The notes under the pieces: generated by a model
Told to the model about the DNA's origin: nothing
The model's database searches: none
Seen by the model: the letters and a program-made list of their open reading frames with translations, nothing else
Shown: one piece after another, positions 1 through 9,904 of the stretch
Numbering within the stretch: the first letter of the stretch is position 1
Layout of the letters: each line of letters begins with the position of its first letter
Translations under genes and position numbers: made by a program
Source: Bacteroidota bacterium
GTDB lineage: Bacteria > Bacteroidota > Bacteroidia > B-17B0 > Aurantibacillaceae
Assembly (NCBI GenBank): GCA_025360565.1
Contig: JANYBY010000154.1
Location: 1 to 45,873, forward strand
Direction of reading: 5' to 3'
DNA length: 45,873 nucleotides

Positions 1-1441
<1,441 letters not shown>

Positions 1442-1719
1442 TTATTTAAGGCAAAAAGCCATAATTATGAGATGATTTTTAACAATTGAAAACCAAATGT
1501 TCATTACTCTTAACCAAACTAAGTAAAAGTTGATTTTTAAGCTGTTTTTTATTGGAAATTAAAAATTACAATTGTTTTGCCTTAATAATAAATTGCGAAA
1601 GTTTACTCACCAAAACTCATATTTCACCATTCATTAGGCTTATTCCACCATTCCGTTTGACACTTAAATGGTTGTAGTTGTTCGTTTTAGCTATATATTC
1701 AATACCTTTATCGGAATAT

Positions 1720-3621
1720 ATGACCCAAAGTACTTTCGTTAAACGCCTTTGCTCATTTGCATTTATTTTTTTATTTGCAGTTACTTCTTTTGGCCAGTCA
1801 ACCTATAACGCCTATGCAAAAGTTACTGCTATTGCGGGCGGCAACGTTTTAACGGTAACAAACGTAAATCAGGTAAATCACACATTTAATATTGGAGAAT
1901 TCGTAATTGTAATGCAGATGCAGGATGATGTTATTGGCGCCAACACCTTGAACGCGGCCACATTTGGCGATCTTAGCGCTATTGGCAATGCCGGCAAGTT
2001 TGAGGTAGCGCAAATATCGTCATTAGCCGGAGGGCTTACTACTATTGGATTAGCGAGCCCCCTGGTAAACGTTTATAACACCGGTGCAAATTCATTGGTG
2101 CAGGTTATTAGTTTCCGTAGATTAAGTGCAGGCGCATTTACATCAACTAATAACATAACAGGTGTTGTATGGAATTCAGCCCTAGGTACCGGCGGTGTTA
2201 TTGCCATCGAAATCCCAACAATTTTTACTTTAAATCACAGTATTAACGCTAACGGATTAGGTTTTAACGGAGGTGTAAAAAATACACCAAATGGTTTTAC
2301 CGTTTGCGAAACAATTACTTTTAGAAATGCGCTGGCAACAAGATATGCAGGAAAAGGCGAAGGAATTTATAGAAATACCAACGCGGCCTTTGCAGCTGCA
2401 AGAGGAAAAATATTAACCGGCGGCGGCGGCGGAAACGACGTAAATGCAGGCGGTGGCGGTGGTGGAAATTTTACAGTTGGCGGCTCTGGCGGATCGGGGT
2501 GGACCCCATCCGGCGCAGGTTGTAGCCCTATTGCCGGCGGCTTAGGCGGAATTGCACTCAATGCCTTCATAAATGCGGGCCGTGTTTACATGGGCGGCGG
2601 CGGCGGCGGCGGTCACGAGAACGATGGTGTTGGAACCCTTGGTGGAAACGGCGGCGGAATAATTTTACTTAAAACAGGAACTTTAACCACAGTTGCTTGT
2701 GGTGGAATTATTATTTCGGCAAATGGGATAACACCTCCAAATAACGGAATTGACGGGGCAGGTGGCGGTGGCGCGGCAGGCTCTTTAGTGTTTCAGGTAA
2801 ACGCGTGGAATGTTGCAGGTGGATGCCCATTAAGCATCACCGCAAATGGCGGAAGCGGAGGTAGCTCCAACTTTGGCGGAGCGGGTGCGCACGGCGGCGG
2901 CGGCGGCGGCGGTCAGGGTGCAATTATTTTTTCAACACCTATGCCAACACTAAATGTAAATGTAAACACCCTACCCGGAAACGGAGGTACAAGTTGTTTA
3001 GGTTGTGCCCCGGGTGTAAACGGCGGTAATGGAGGCGGGCCTAATAACGCCGGAATTATTGTGGATAACGTGGGTCCTTTGCCAATTGAGCTTGTTTATT
3101 TTAAAGCAGAAAGTATGGATACCAAAGTGGCTTTAAGCTGGGAAACTGCAACTGAAAGGAACACAAACTATTTTATTGCGGAAAAAAGCACCGATGGCGT
3201 TAATTGGATTGAATTGGATAAAATAAAGGCAGCTGAAAACTCTGCGGTAAAATTATTTTACGAACAAGAAGATCTGAATCCGCTTAAAGGAATATCTTAT
3301 TACAGATTAAGAGCAATTGATCTGGATCACACAGAGCATATTTCCGAAACGCAAGTGATTGACAGAACTAACAAAGCCGAATACGTTATTTTTTATCCGA
3401 ACCCAACAGCCGAAATTTTTAATATTGTTACTTCAGGGCAAGCCAAAGATGTGACTTACGAATTTTTTGATATTTCAGGAAAACAAGTGGAAGTGCTGGT
3501 AACCGAAATACAAGCGAATAAGATCATTTTTAATATTTCGGCATTAAATCGAGGAATTTATTTTCTGAATATTAAATCGCCAAACGGTAACAAAACCAAT
3601 AATAAGATTATTATTAAATAG
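1720..3621 (+). CDS. Glycine-rich secreted protein with C-terminal T9SS type A sorting domain
   Basis: Hydrophobic signal peptide after ATG 1720 (MTQSTFVKRLCSFAFIFLFAVTSFGQ); long Gly-rich tracts; C-terminal YPNPTAEIFNI...GIYFLNIKSPNGNKTNNKIIIK typical of T9SS CTDs. The tracked start 1678 is a TTG. Confidence 0.85.
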   Translation: MTQSTFVKRLCSFAFIFLFAVTSFGQSTYNAYAKVTAIAGGNVLTVTNVNQVNHTFNIGEFVIVMQMQDDVIGANTLNAATFGDLSAIGNAGKFEVAQISSLAGGLTTIGLASPLVNVYNTGANSLVQVISFRRLSAGAFTSTNNITGVVWNSALGTGGVIAIEIPTIFTLNHSINANGLGFNGGVKNTPNGFTVCETITFRNALATRYAGKGEGIYRNTNAAFAAARGKILTGGGGGNDVNAGGGGGGNFTVGGSGGSGWTPSGAGCSPIAGGLGGIALNAFINAGRVYMGGGGGGGHENDGVGTLGGNGGGIILLKTGTLTTVACGGIIISANGITPPNNGIDGAGGGGAAGSLVFQVNAWNVAGGCPLSITANGGSGGSSNFGGAGAHGGGGGGGQGAIIFSTPMPTLNVNVNTLPGNGGTSCLGCAPGVNGGNGGGPNNAGIIVDNVGPLPIELVYFKAESMDTKVALSWETATERNTNYFIAEKSTDGVNWIELDKIKAAENSAVKLFYEQEDLNPLKGISYYRLRAIDLDHTEHISETQVIDRTNKAEYVIFYPNPTAEIFNIVTSGQAKDVTYEFFDISGKQVEVLVTEIQANKIIFNISALNRGIYFLNIKSPNGNKTNNKIIIK

Positions 3622-3658
3622 TCTTTAATCTCAGTTCCAAAACCGTTACTTTTACATC

Positions 3659-4618
3659 GTGCTTACTGTAAGAAATACCAAACATTTCAGGATCGAACAG
3701 CCATCCATTGTTACCATTGGTACGTTTGACGGTGTTCATTTGGGGCATCAAAAAATATTGAGCCGCCTTCAGCAATTAAAACAAAAGCATGGTTTAAACG
3801 CGGTGGTGTTAACGTTTGAGCCCCATCCCCGAAAAGTATTGCATCCCGAACAAAAAGACCTTAAATTAATTACGCTGATCGAGGAAAAATTAAATCTGCT
3901 CGAAAATTACGGCGTAGATGTGGCCATTGTTTATCCGTTCGATAAAAGTTTTTCGTATTTCGAGGCGAGAGAATACATTGAAAAAATTCTCTTAAAAAGT
4001 TTAAAAGTAAAATACCTTGTTATTGGTTACGACCATAAATTTGGCCACGATCGTACGGGCGATATTAAAATATTAAAAGAGTACGCAAAAGAGTACGATT
4101 ACGAGGTGGAAGAGATAGATGCGATAGATATTGACCATATTGCTATTAGCAGCAGCAAAATAAGGGTTGCCATAGAAGCCGGTAATATTGATCTGGCGAA
4201 TAATTATTTGGGGCATTACTTTTTTTTATACGCAACCGTTGTTCATGGTAAGCAGCTTGGTAAACAACTCGGGTTTCCTACGGCGAATTTAAAAATTGAG
4301 AGCAAGGATAAACTGATCCCTAAAATAGGCGTGTATTTTGTTGAGGTTGAAATTGCAGCGAATAAATATTACGGTATGATGAATATTGGCATCAATCCCA
4401 CAACCGATAACGACGGTAAGGTGAAGATGGAAGTGAATATTTTTGATTTTAATGAAGATATTTACGGAAAGACCGTGTGTATAAATTTTCTTAAATATTT
4501 ACGCGACGAGAAAAAATTTAATACCTTGGAGGAACTTATTGATGAGATAAAGGAAGATAAAAAAAAATGTTTGGTCTTGATCGAAGAAATAAAAAAAACT
4601 TTGTGCTCGTTAACTTAG
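3659..4618 (+). CDS. ribF: Bifunctional riboflavin kinase/FAD synthetase
   Basis: GTG start; motifs TIGTFDGVHLGHQKIL, GYDHKFGHDRTGD, GKQLGKQLGFPTANL, GVYFVEVEI, MMNIGINPT. Confidence 0.95.
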   Translation: MLTVRNTKHFRIEQPSIVTIGTFDGVHLGHQKILSRLQQLKQKHGLNAVVLTFEPHPRKVLHPEQKDLKLITLIEEKLNLLENYGVDVAIVYPFDKSFSYFEAREYIEKILLKSLKVKYLVIGYDHKFGHDRTGDIKILKEYAKEYDYEVEEIDAIDIDHIAISSSKIRVAIEAGNIDLANNYLGHYFFLYATVVHGKQLGKQLGFPTANLKIESKDKLIPKIGVYFVEVEIAANKYYGMMNIGINPTTDNDGKVKMEVNIFDFNEDIYGKTVCINFLKYLRDEKKFNTLEELIDEIKEDKKKCLVLIEEIKKTLCSLT

Positions 4619-4629
4619 GATCTTTAAAA

Positions 4630-5232
4630 ATGAGAATTATTAAATTTGTTATACTGATTTTATTTATGGGTTCAGCGGCCGTTACGCGAGCCCAATTATT
4701 GGATACAGTTGCTCTCGAGGCATGTCCTACATACACTAATCTTGCAGAGGCGCTCAAAGATCCGGATAAAGTAATAAAGCTGAGTTTGCGCAAAAAAAAA
4801 TACAAAGAATTTCCGAGAGAGATCTATCAATTTAAAAATTTACAATGGCTCGATTTAAGTAAAAATGCCATCAAAGAATTGCCGGATAGTGTGGCTGAAT
4901 TTAAATTTTTGCAATTTTTTAGCATCAGCAAGAACGGATTAGAAAGATTGCCGCTAAACATCGGAAAACTTAAAAATTTAAAATACATTAACGTCAATCA
5001 AAATAATTTAACCCGTTTACCTTACACTTTTGGCGATCTTGAGAACCTGGAATTTGCAGATCTGTGGAGTAATAGTTTTGATGAATTTCCCGAAAGTTTA
5101 AAGAATCTGAAAAAGCTTAGGTCAATGGATCTTCGCAACATTCTTATCCCTAAAAACATTCAGCAAGGGCTTGAAAGTGTGCTCCCTAAGGCCATAATTT
5201 ATTTTAGTCCGCCCTGTAACTGCAGTTGGTAA
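4630..5232 (+). CDS. Secreted leucine-rich repeat protein
   Basis: Signal peptide MRIIKFVILILFMGSAAVTRAQ from ATG 4630; successive LRRs (LQWLDLSKNAIKELPDSVAEFKFLQFFSISKNGLERLPLNIGKLKNLKYINVNQNNLTRLP). Confidence 0.85.
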   Translation: MRIIKFVILILFMGSAAVTRAQLLDTVALEACPTYTNLAEALKDPDKVIKLSLRKKKYKEFPREIYQFKNLQWLDLSKNAIKELPDSVAEFKFLQFFSISKNGLERLPLNIGKLKNLKYINVNQNNLTRLPYTFGDLENLEFADLWSNSFDEFPESLKNLKKLRSMDLRNILIPKNIQQGLESVLPKAIIYFSPPCNCSW

Positions 5233-5250
5233 AGGGTTTTGGCCATTTCG

Positions 5251-5278
5251 ACTTATTAAGAAAGCGCTTTTAATAAGT
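5251..5278. terminator. Hairpin, possible terminator or processing site
   Basis: ACTTATTAA (5251-5259) / TTAATAAGT (5270-5278), 9-bp perfect inverted repeat enclosing palindromic AAAGCGCTTT, between two + genes. Confidence 0.4.
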
Positions 5279-5350
5279 TTTGCCCTTAGCGCTTAAAACC
5301 AAGCGCAATTATTCCAAATTTTATGAAATGCATTTTGCCCTTTTTTTACG

Positions 5351-7525
5351 ATGAAGAAAATAGTATTCTTTTCATGTATGTTATTGTTTATTTTCTTTGG
5401 CCATGGCGGTTTACAAGCCCAGCCGGAAACCAAAGCAATGCAAGAAGAGAAAGCTTACAACGCATTAAACGACCACGATTATGCCTTAGCTTATAATCTT
5501 TTTGATAAGCTGTACGCCAAATACCCCAAAAATTTTGACTACAAATTTAAACTTGGCTTTTGTTGTTTAAATTATCCCGAAAAAAAGCAGCGCGCGCTCG
5601 AAATGTTTCAGGAGATCAGAAAAGAAAATAAAAGTCTTGAGGCCGATTATTATTTAGCTTGGGCTTATCACATAAATTATAAGTTTGATAGGGCGATCGG
5701 AATTTTAGATACAATTGTACAGATCGTTACTAAGGATGAAAAAAAAATGGATAAAGAAATGTTTGTTAACTGCAAACATATCTTACAAAATTGCAAGAAC
5801 GGAAAATTGCTTATTGATAACAAGGTGATTTGCGAAATACTAAATCTGGGCGCGCCTATAAATACCGACGAAGATCAATACGTTCCGGCAATCACTACAG
5901 ATGAATCGATCCTGTTCTTTACCTATCGCGGTAAAAAGAGTGTGGGCGGCAAACTGAACGGAAACCTGGAACCCGATCCGATCGAAGGCGTTTATAATGA
6001 AGACGTTTACGTGGCTTACAATAATACCGATGGCACTTGGTCAGATCCGATCGAGATTCCCGGCATAAACACACCCGGTAACGACGCGGCCATTGCGGTT
6101 TCACCAGATGGACAAACGCTTTTTATTTTTTACAGCGATGCAAAAAATTCGGGCGATATTCTCGTTAGTACATTAGATGGAAGCAAATTCTCTAAACCCG
6201 TAGCGCTGAATAAAAATATTAACACGGATTATTGGGAAGGTTCCTGTTCTATTTCGGCCGATGGAAAAACTTTGTATTTCGCGAGCGAACGCCCGGGTGG
6301 CATTGGCGGAAGAGATATTTGGGTTTGTGAAAAAGTTGATGGCGACTGGGGTTCGGCAAAAAATCTTGGTCCAAAAATAAATACAGAGTTTGATGATGAT
6401 GCTCCTTTTATTCACCCCGATGGTATTACATTATTTTTTAGTTCAAAAGGCCATAGCAGTATTGGCGGGTATGATATTATGTTCTCGATCAAAAAAGATA
6501 ACGAGTGGCTTGCCCCAAGAAACATGGGCATTCCGTTAAATACCACCGAGGATGATAGATATTATGTTATTAATGACGAAGGAAGTAAAGGTTTTTTTAG
6601 CAGTAATCGTGGTAGCTCAGGAGGATTAGGCATGGAAGATATTTATGTAGTTAACCCGGGAATTTTAGGAGAAAAACCGGTTATCGCATTATTAAAAGGA
6701 ATTGTTTATGGCGACGATAAACCAATTGAGGCAAAACTACAAGTAACAAAATTGGCGAATAAAGATACCATTGGTCCGTTTATAACAAATAAAGAATCCG
6801 GAAAATATTTAATGGCACTTAGTCCCGGTTTTGTTTACCGCTTAAAGGTAATTGCTCCGGGATACGAGCCCATTGAAGAAGATCTTGACGTTGAAACTTT
6901 AAATACCTTCATGGAAACGGTTAAGAATTTTTATTTGTATTCGCCCGGCAAAACACCAACCGTTGTAATAACACCAACTGTGGCAACTACCAAAACAACG
7001 GTTACGGTGCCCACAAAAACAATTGTTACAACGCCAACTGTTACGCCAACCGAAACAACTGTTGTTGTAACCGAAACTACAGTGCCAACAAAAACAACGG
7101 CGCCAACAGAAACAGTGGCGTTAACAAACACACCATGCGATGGACAGCCTTTGCCTGACTTTACACCGCTAAAAGGAAAATCGCTGAACGATATCCAATA
7201 TTATAAACAGCTGCTGAGTATGGCCGGAAATTATTGCGCAGAAGGAATGATATATAAAGTACAGATAGGAGCCTATAGAAAACCCCAGAATTTTAAATAC
7301 AAAAATCTGCGCCAGTTCGGTCAGCCCGAAATTATTGATTACCCGGATGGAATAACGCGTTTTACCCAGCTGCAATTTAAAACTCTAAAAGAAGCTGAGG
7401 TTCAACGCCAGAAATCCATTGCCAAAGGCCAAACAGACGCGTGGATAGTTGCATTTGTAAATGGCAAGCGTTATACCCTTGAGGAGTTGATCATGCTTGA
7501 TTACCTTGGTAAGGCTATTAATTAG
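5351..7525 (+). CDS. TPR / PD40 beta-propeller / CarboxypepD_reg-like envelope protein with Thr-rich linker and SPOR-like C-terminus
   Basis: Signal peptide; TPR-like N-term; PD40 blades (GNDAAIAVSPDGQTLFIFYSD, WEGSCSISADGKTLYFASERPGGIGGRDIWV, DDDAPFIHPDGITLFFSSKGHSSIGGYDIMFS); Thr/Val linker; C-term IYKVQIGAYRKPQNF...RFTQLQFKTLKEAEVQRQKSIAKGQTDAWIVAFVNGKR. Confidence 0.85.
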   Translation: MKKIVFFSCMLLFIFFGHGGLQAQPETKAMQEEKAYNALNDHDYALAYNLFDKLYAKYPKNFDYKFKLGFCCLNYPEKKQRALEMFQEIRKENKSLEADYYLAWAYHINYKFDRAIGILDTIVQIVTKDEKKMDKEMFVNCKHILQNCKNGKLLIDNKVICEILNLGAPINTDEDQYVPAITTDESILFFTYRGKKSVGGKLNGNLEPDPIEGVYNEDVYVAYNNTDGTWSDPIEIPGINTPGNDAAIAVSPDGQTLFIFYSDAKNSGDILVSTLDGSKFSKPVALNKNINTDYWEGSCSISADGKTLYFASERPGGIGGRDIWVCEKVDGDWGSAKNLGPKINTEFDDDAPFIHPDGITLFFSSKGHSSIGGYDIMFSIKKDNEWLAPRNMGIPLNTTEDDRYYVINDEGSKGFFSSNRGSSGGLGMEDIYVVNPGILGEKPVIALLKGIVYGDDKPIEAKLQVTKLANKDTIGPFITNKESGKYLMALSPGFVYRLKVIAPGYEPIEEDLDVETLNTFMETVKNFYLYSPGKTPTVVITPTVATTKTTVTVPTKTIVTTPTVTPTETTVVVTETTVPTKTTAPTETVALTNTPCDGQPLPDFTPLKGKSLNDIQYYKQLLSMAGNYCAEGMIYKVQIGAYRKPQNFKYKNLRQFGQPEIIDYPDGITRFTQLQFKTLKEAEVQRQKSIAKGQTDAWIVAFVNGKRYTLEELIMLDYLGKAIN

Positions 7526-7574
7526 TCGCAAAACATTTCTTGTTCCTTGTTCTGTATGGTTAGCATTTTCCTGA

Positions 7575-7910
7575 ATGACTTTAATTCTTTTAATCTTAAT
7601 TACATTCATTCCCGCCATTTGTGTGGGTCTCTATTTATATTTCGGGCTGTTTGCTCCTTTGCGAAAAAAAGAAGCGGGAACAGAATTTGTGTATGTTGAG
7701 GCTGATGGATCAGTTCGCGAATTGCATCAACAGGAAATTGATTATTTAAATGCGCCCTTTAATTATAACGATGGCGCCAGGCCAATACTAAAAAAAAGAT
7801 ACGATGAAAAAAATACCGACGGAAAAATTTCGGGATTTATTTTACGCCAACGTGTTCCGCGGCACATTAAAATAATTAATAAGAGTGGGACAGGGATCAA
7901 TTTGAATTGA
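7575..7910 (+). CDS. Conserved-looking small protein with N-terminal TM segment, function unknown
   Basis: 111 aa ORF, ATG start, hydrophobic N-terminal segment, hydrophilic tail. Confidence 0.6.
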   Translation: MTLILLILITFIPAICVGLYLYFGLFAPLRKKEAGTEFVYVEADGSVRELHQQEIDYLNAPFNYNDGARPILKKRYDEKNTDGKISGFILRQRVPRHIKIINKSGTGINLN

Positions 7911-7931
7911 CAAATATGCCTGCATTTACGC

Positions 7932-8492
7932 CTAAACGGTCATGATCTCTTTTTCTTTTTGTTCAATGTGTTTATCCACTTTTACCGAACTGGCATCCGT
8001 TAAAGTTTGAATTTTAGTTTCACCGTCTTTTGCTTCATCTTCCGGTAATCCGTTCTTCTTTAAGGTTTTTACGGCTTCCATACTTTCTTTACGTAAATTT
8101 CGTATTGCCACTTTTGCATCTTCCCCTAAACTTTTTGCTGTTTTTGTCAAGTCCCTTCTGCGCTCTTCAGTTAAAGATGGAACAACAATACGAATAATTA
8201 CCCCATCGTTTTGCGGATTAAATCCAAGGTTTGCGGCCTGAATTGCTTTTTCTATGGGCGTTAACATGGTTTTTTCCCATGGCTGTATAATTAAAGTACG
8301 CGAATCCTGCGTGTTAACACTTGCTGTATTGCTGAGAGGCACTTTGCTTCCGTAATAATCAACCATTATATTTTCAACCATCATCGGGCTTGCTTTTCCG
8401 GCTCTTACTTTTTGAAGTTCCGATTCCAAATGTGTAATAGCTTTTTCCATTAAATCTTTGGTGTGCTCTAAAATTGATTTGATATCTTTCAT
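7932..8492 (-). CDS. frr: Ribosome recycling factor
   Basis: 186 aa; LQKVRAGKASPMMVENIMVDYYGSKVPLSNTASVN, LTEERRRDLTKTAKSLGEDAKVAIRNLRKE. Confidence 0.97.
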   Translation of the reverse strand: MKDIKSILEHTKDLMEKAITHLESELQKVRAGKASPMMVENIMVDYYGSKVPLSNTASVNTQDSRTLIIQPWEKTMLTPIEKAIQAANLGFNPQNDGVIIRIVVPSLTEERRRDLTKTAKSLGEDAKVAIRNLRKESMEAVKTLKKNGLPEDEAKDGETKIQTLTDASSVKVDKHIEQKEKEIMTV

Positions 8493-8583
8493 AATAGTTT
8501 AAAGTTTTGGGTTGATAGTTTATAGCTTTGAATTCTTGGTCATGTCTCTTTTAAGTCTTGCCTCTTGCTTCCCTTCATTCTTG

Positions 8584-9726
8584 TTATGCAGTTGTTTTTA
8601 TTGCAAAAAGTTCGGTTAATTTATTTACGGTAAAATCTATTTCTTCTTTTGTGGTGTATTTGCAAAAACTAAATCGTACAGAGGGCCTTTCCATATCAAT
8701 CCCGATTCCTTTTAAAACGTGACTGCCTTGATTGCTCCCGCTGCTGCAGGCGCTTCCGCCACTGGCCGCTATGCCTGCAATATCTAAATTAAAGAGCAGC
8801 ATTTCCGCATCGGGGTGATTTGGAAAACGGCAATTTAAAACAGTATATAAAGAGCTTTCGTGCGAAGTTTCTCCGTTAAATTCCATTCCCGGAATATTTT
8901 GGATCAGCTTCTCTTGCATATAATCTTTTAAACTCATAATATGTTTTTGGTGCGCTTCCATTTCGTTAAAACAAATTTCGAGCGCTTTTGCTAAACCAAC
9001 AATACCGTATAAATTCTCAGTTCCACCGCGCATGTTGCGTTCTTGCGCGCCGCCGTGAATAAAAGGGTTCAGTTTAAAATTATGATTCATGTACAAAAAA
9101 CCAACGCCTTTTGGCCCGTGAAATTTATGCGCCGCACAAGTTATAAAATGAACTTTAATTTCGCGCAGATCCATTTTATAATGTCCCATGGTTTGTACAG
9201 TATCACTATGAAATACCGCGTTGTATTTTTCGCAAAGCTCTCCCACTTCTTTTATCGGGAGTAAAGTCCCAATCTCATTATTGGCATGCATCAACGATAC
9301 TAAACTGCGCTCGTTATTTTTTAAAAGCTGTTCCAGATCATTCAGATCAACATTGCCTTTATCATCTATTTTTACCCAGCTTACTTTTACTTTACCTGCT
9401 TTTTCTAACGTTTTAATGGTATGTTCAACGGCATGGTGTTCTATTACCGCAGAAATAATATGTTTTATTCCGAAGGTATCAACGCTTTGACAAATAGCCA
9501 TGTTATCCGCTTCTGTTCCTCCCGATGTAAAAAATATTTCGGCAGGTGTAACGTTCAGTAATTTAGCAACTGTTTTACGCGAGTTCTCAATGGCCGAACG
9601 CGTCTTCCTTCCAAAACCGTGAATGGACGAGGGATTGCCGTAATCCGCCGTCATCAAAGGCATCATGGCCTTTAACACTTCTTCATCCAACCGCGTAGTA
9701 GCCGCGTTATCTAAGTACACTTTCAT
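8584..9726 (-). CDS. Cysteine desulfurase (NifS/IscS-type, PLP-dependent)
   Basis: YLDNAATTRLDEEV, GNPSSIHGFGRKTR, FTSGGTEADNMAI, AAHKFHGPKGVGFLY, SGGSACSSGSNQGSHVL. Confidence 0.95.
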   Translation of the reverse strand: MKVYLDNAATTRLDEEVLKAMMPLMTADYGNPSSIHGFGRKTRSAIENSRKTVAKLLNVTPAEIFFTSGGTEADNMAICQSVDTFGIKHIISAVIEHHAVEHTIKTLEKAGKVKVSWVKIDDKGNVDLNDLEQLLKNNERSLVSLMHANNEIGTLLPIKEVGELCEKYNAVFHSDTVQTMGHYKMDLREIKVHFITCAAHKFHGPKGVGFLYMNHNFKLNPFIHGGAQERNMRGGTENLYGIVGLAKALEICFNEMEAHQKHIMSLKDYMQEKLIQNIPGMEFNGETSHESSLYTVLNCRFPNHPDAEMLLFNLDIAGIAASGGSACSSGSNQGSHVLKGIGIDMERPSVRFSFCKYTTKEEIDFTVNKLTELFAIKTTA

Positions 9727-9904
9727 TCCTTTTAAACGTTGTCAGTTATTAGTTGTTTGTTATCAGTTATTCGTTAGTTTTTGTCTTGTTTCTCCATTTT
9801 GGTCTCGACTCCGCTCGACCTGGCAAGTTTTGTTTTCATTTGTAACTCGTCATTTTAACTTCGTACCTCATCATTCGTTAGTCCTGCCTCTTGCTTCCCG
9901 CCAT

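Noticed and set aside
2367-2570. 67-aa Pro-rich minus ORF
   Set aside because: Antisense shadow of the GGC/Gly-rich T9SS gene (Gly codons read as Pro/Ala).
4536-4805. 89-aa minus ORF spanning the ribF/LRR junction
   Set aside because: Overlaps two well-supported + strand genes; no family signal.
6931-7131. 66-aa Val/Gly/Thr-rich minus ORF
   Set aside because: Antisense of the Thr-rich linker; low-complexity artefact.
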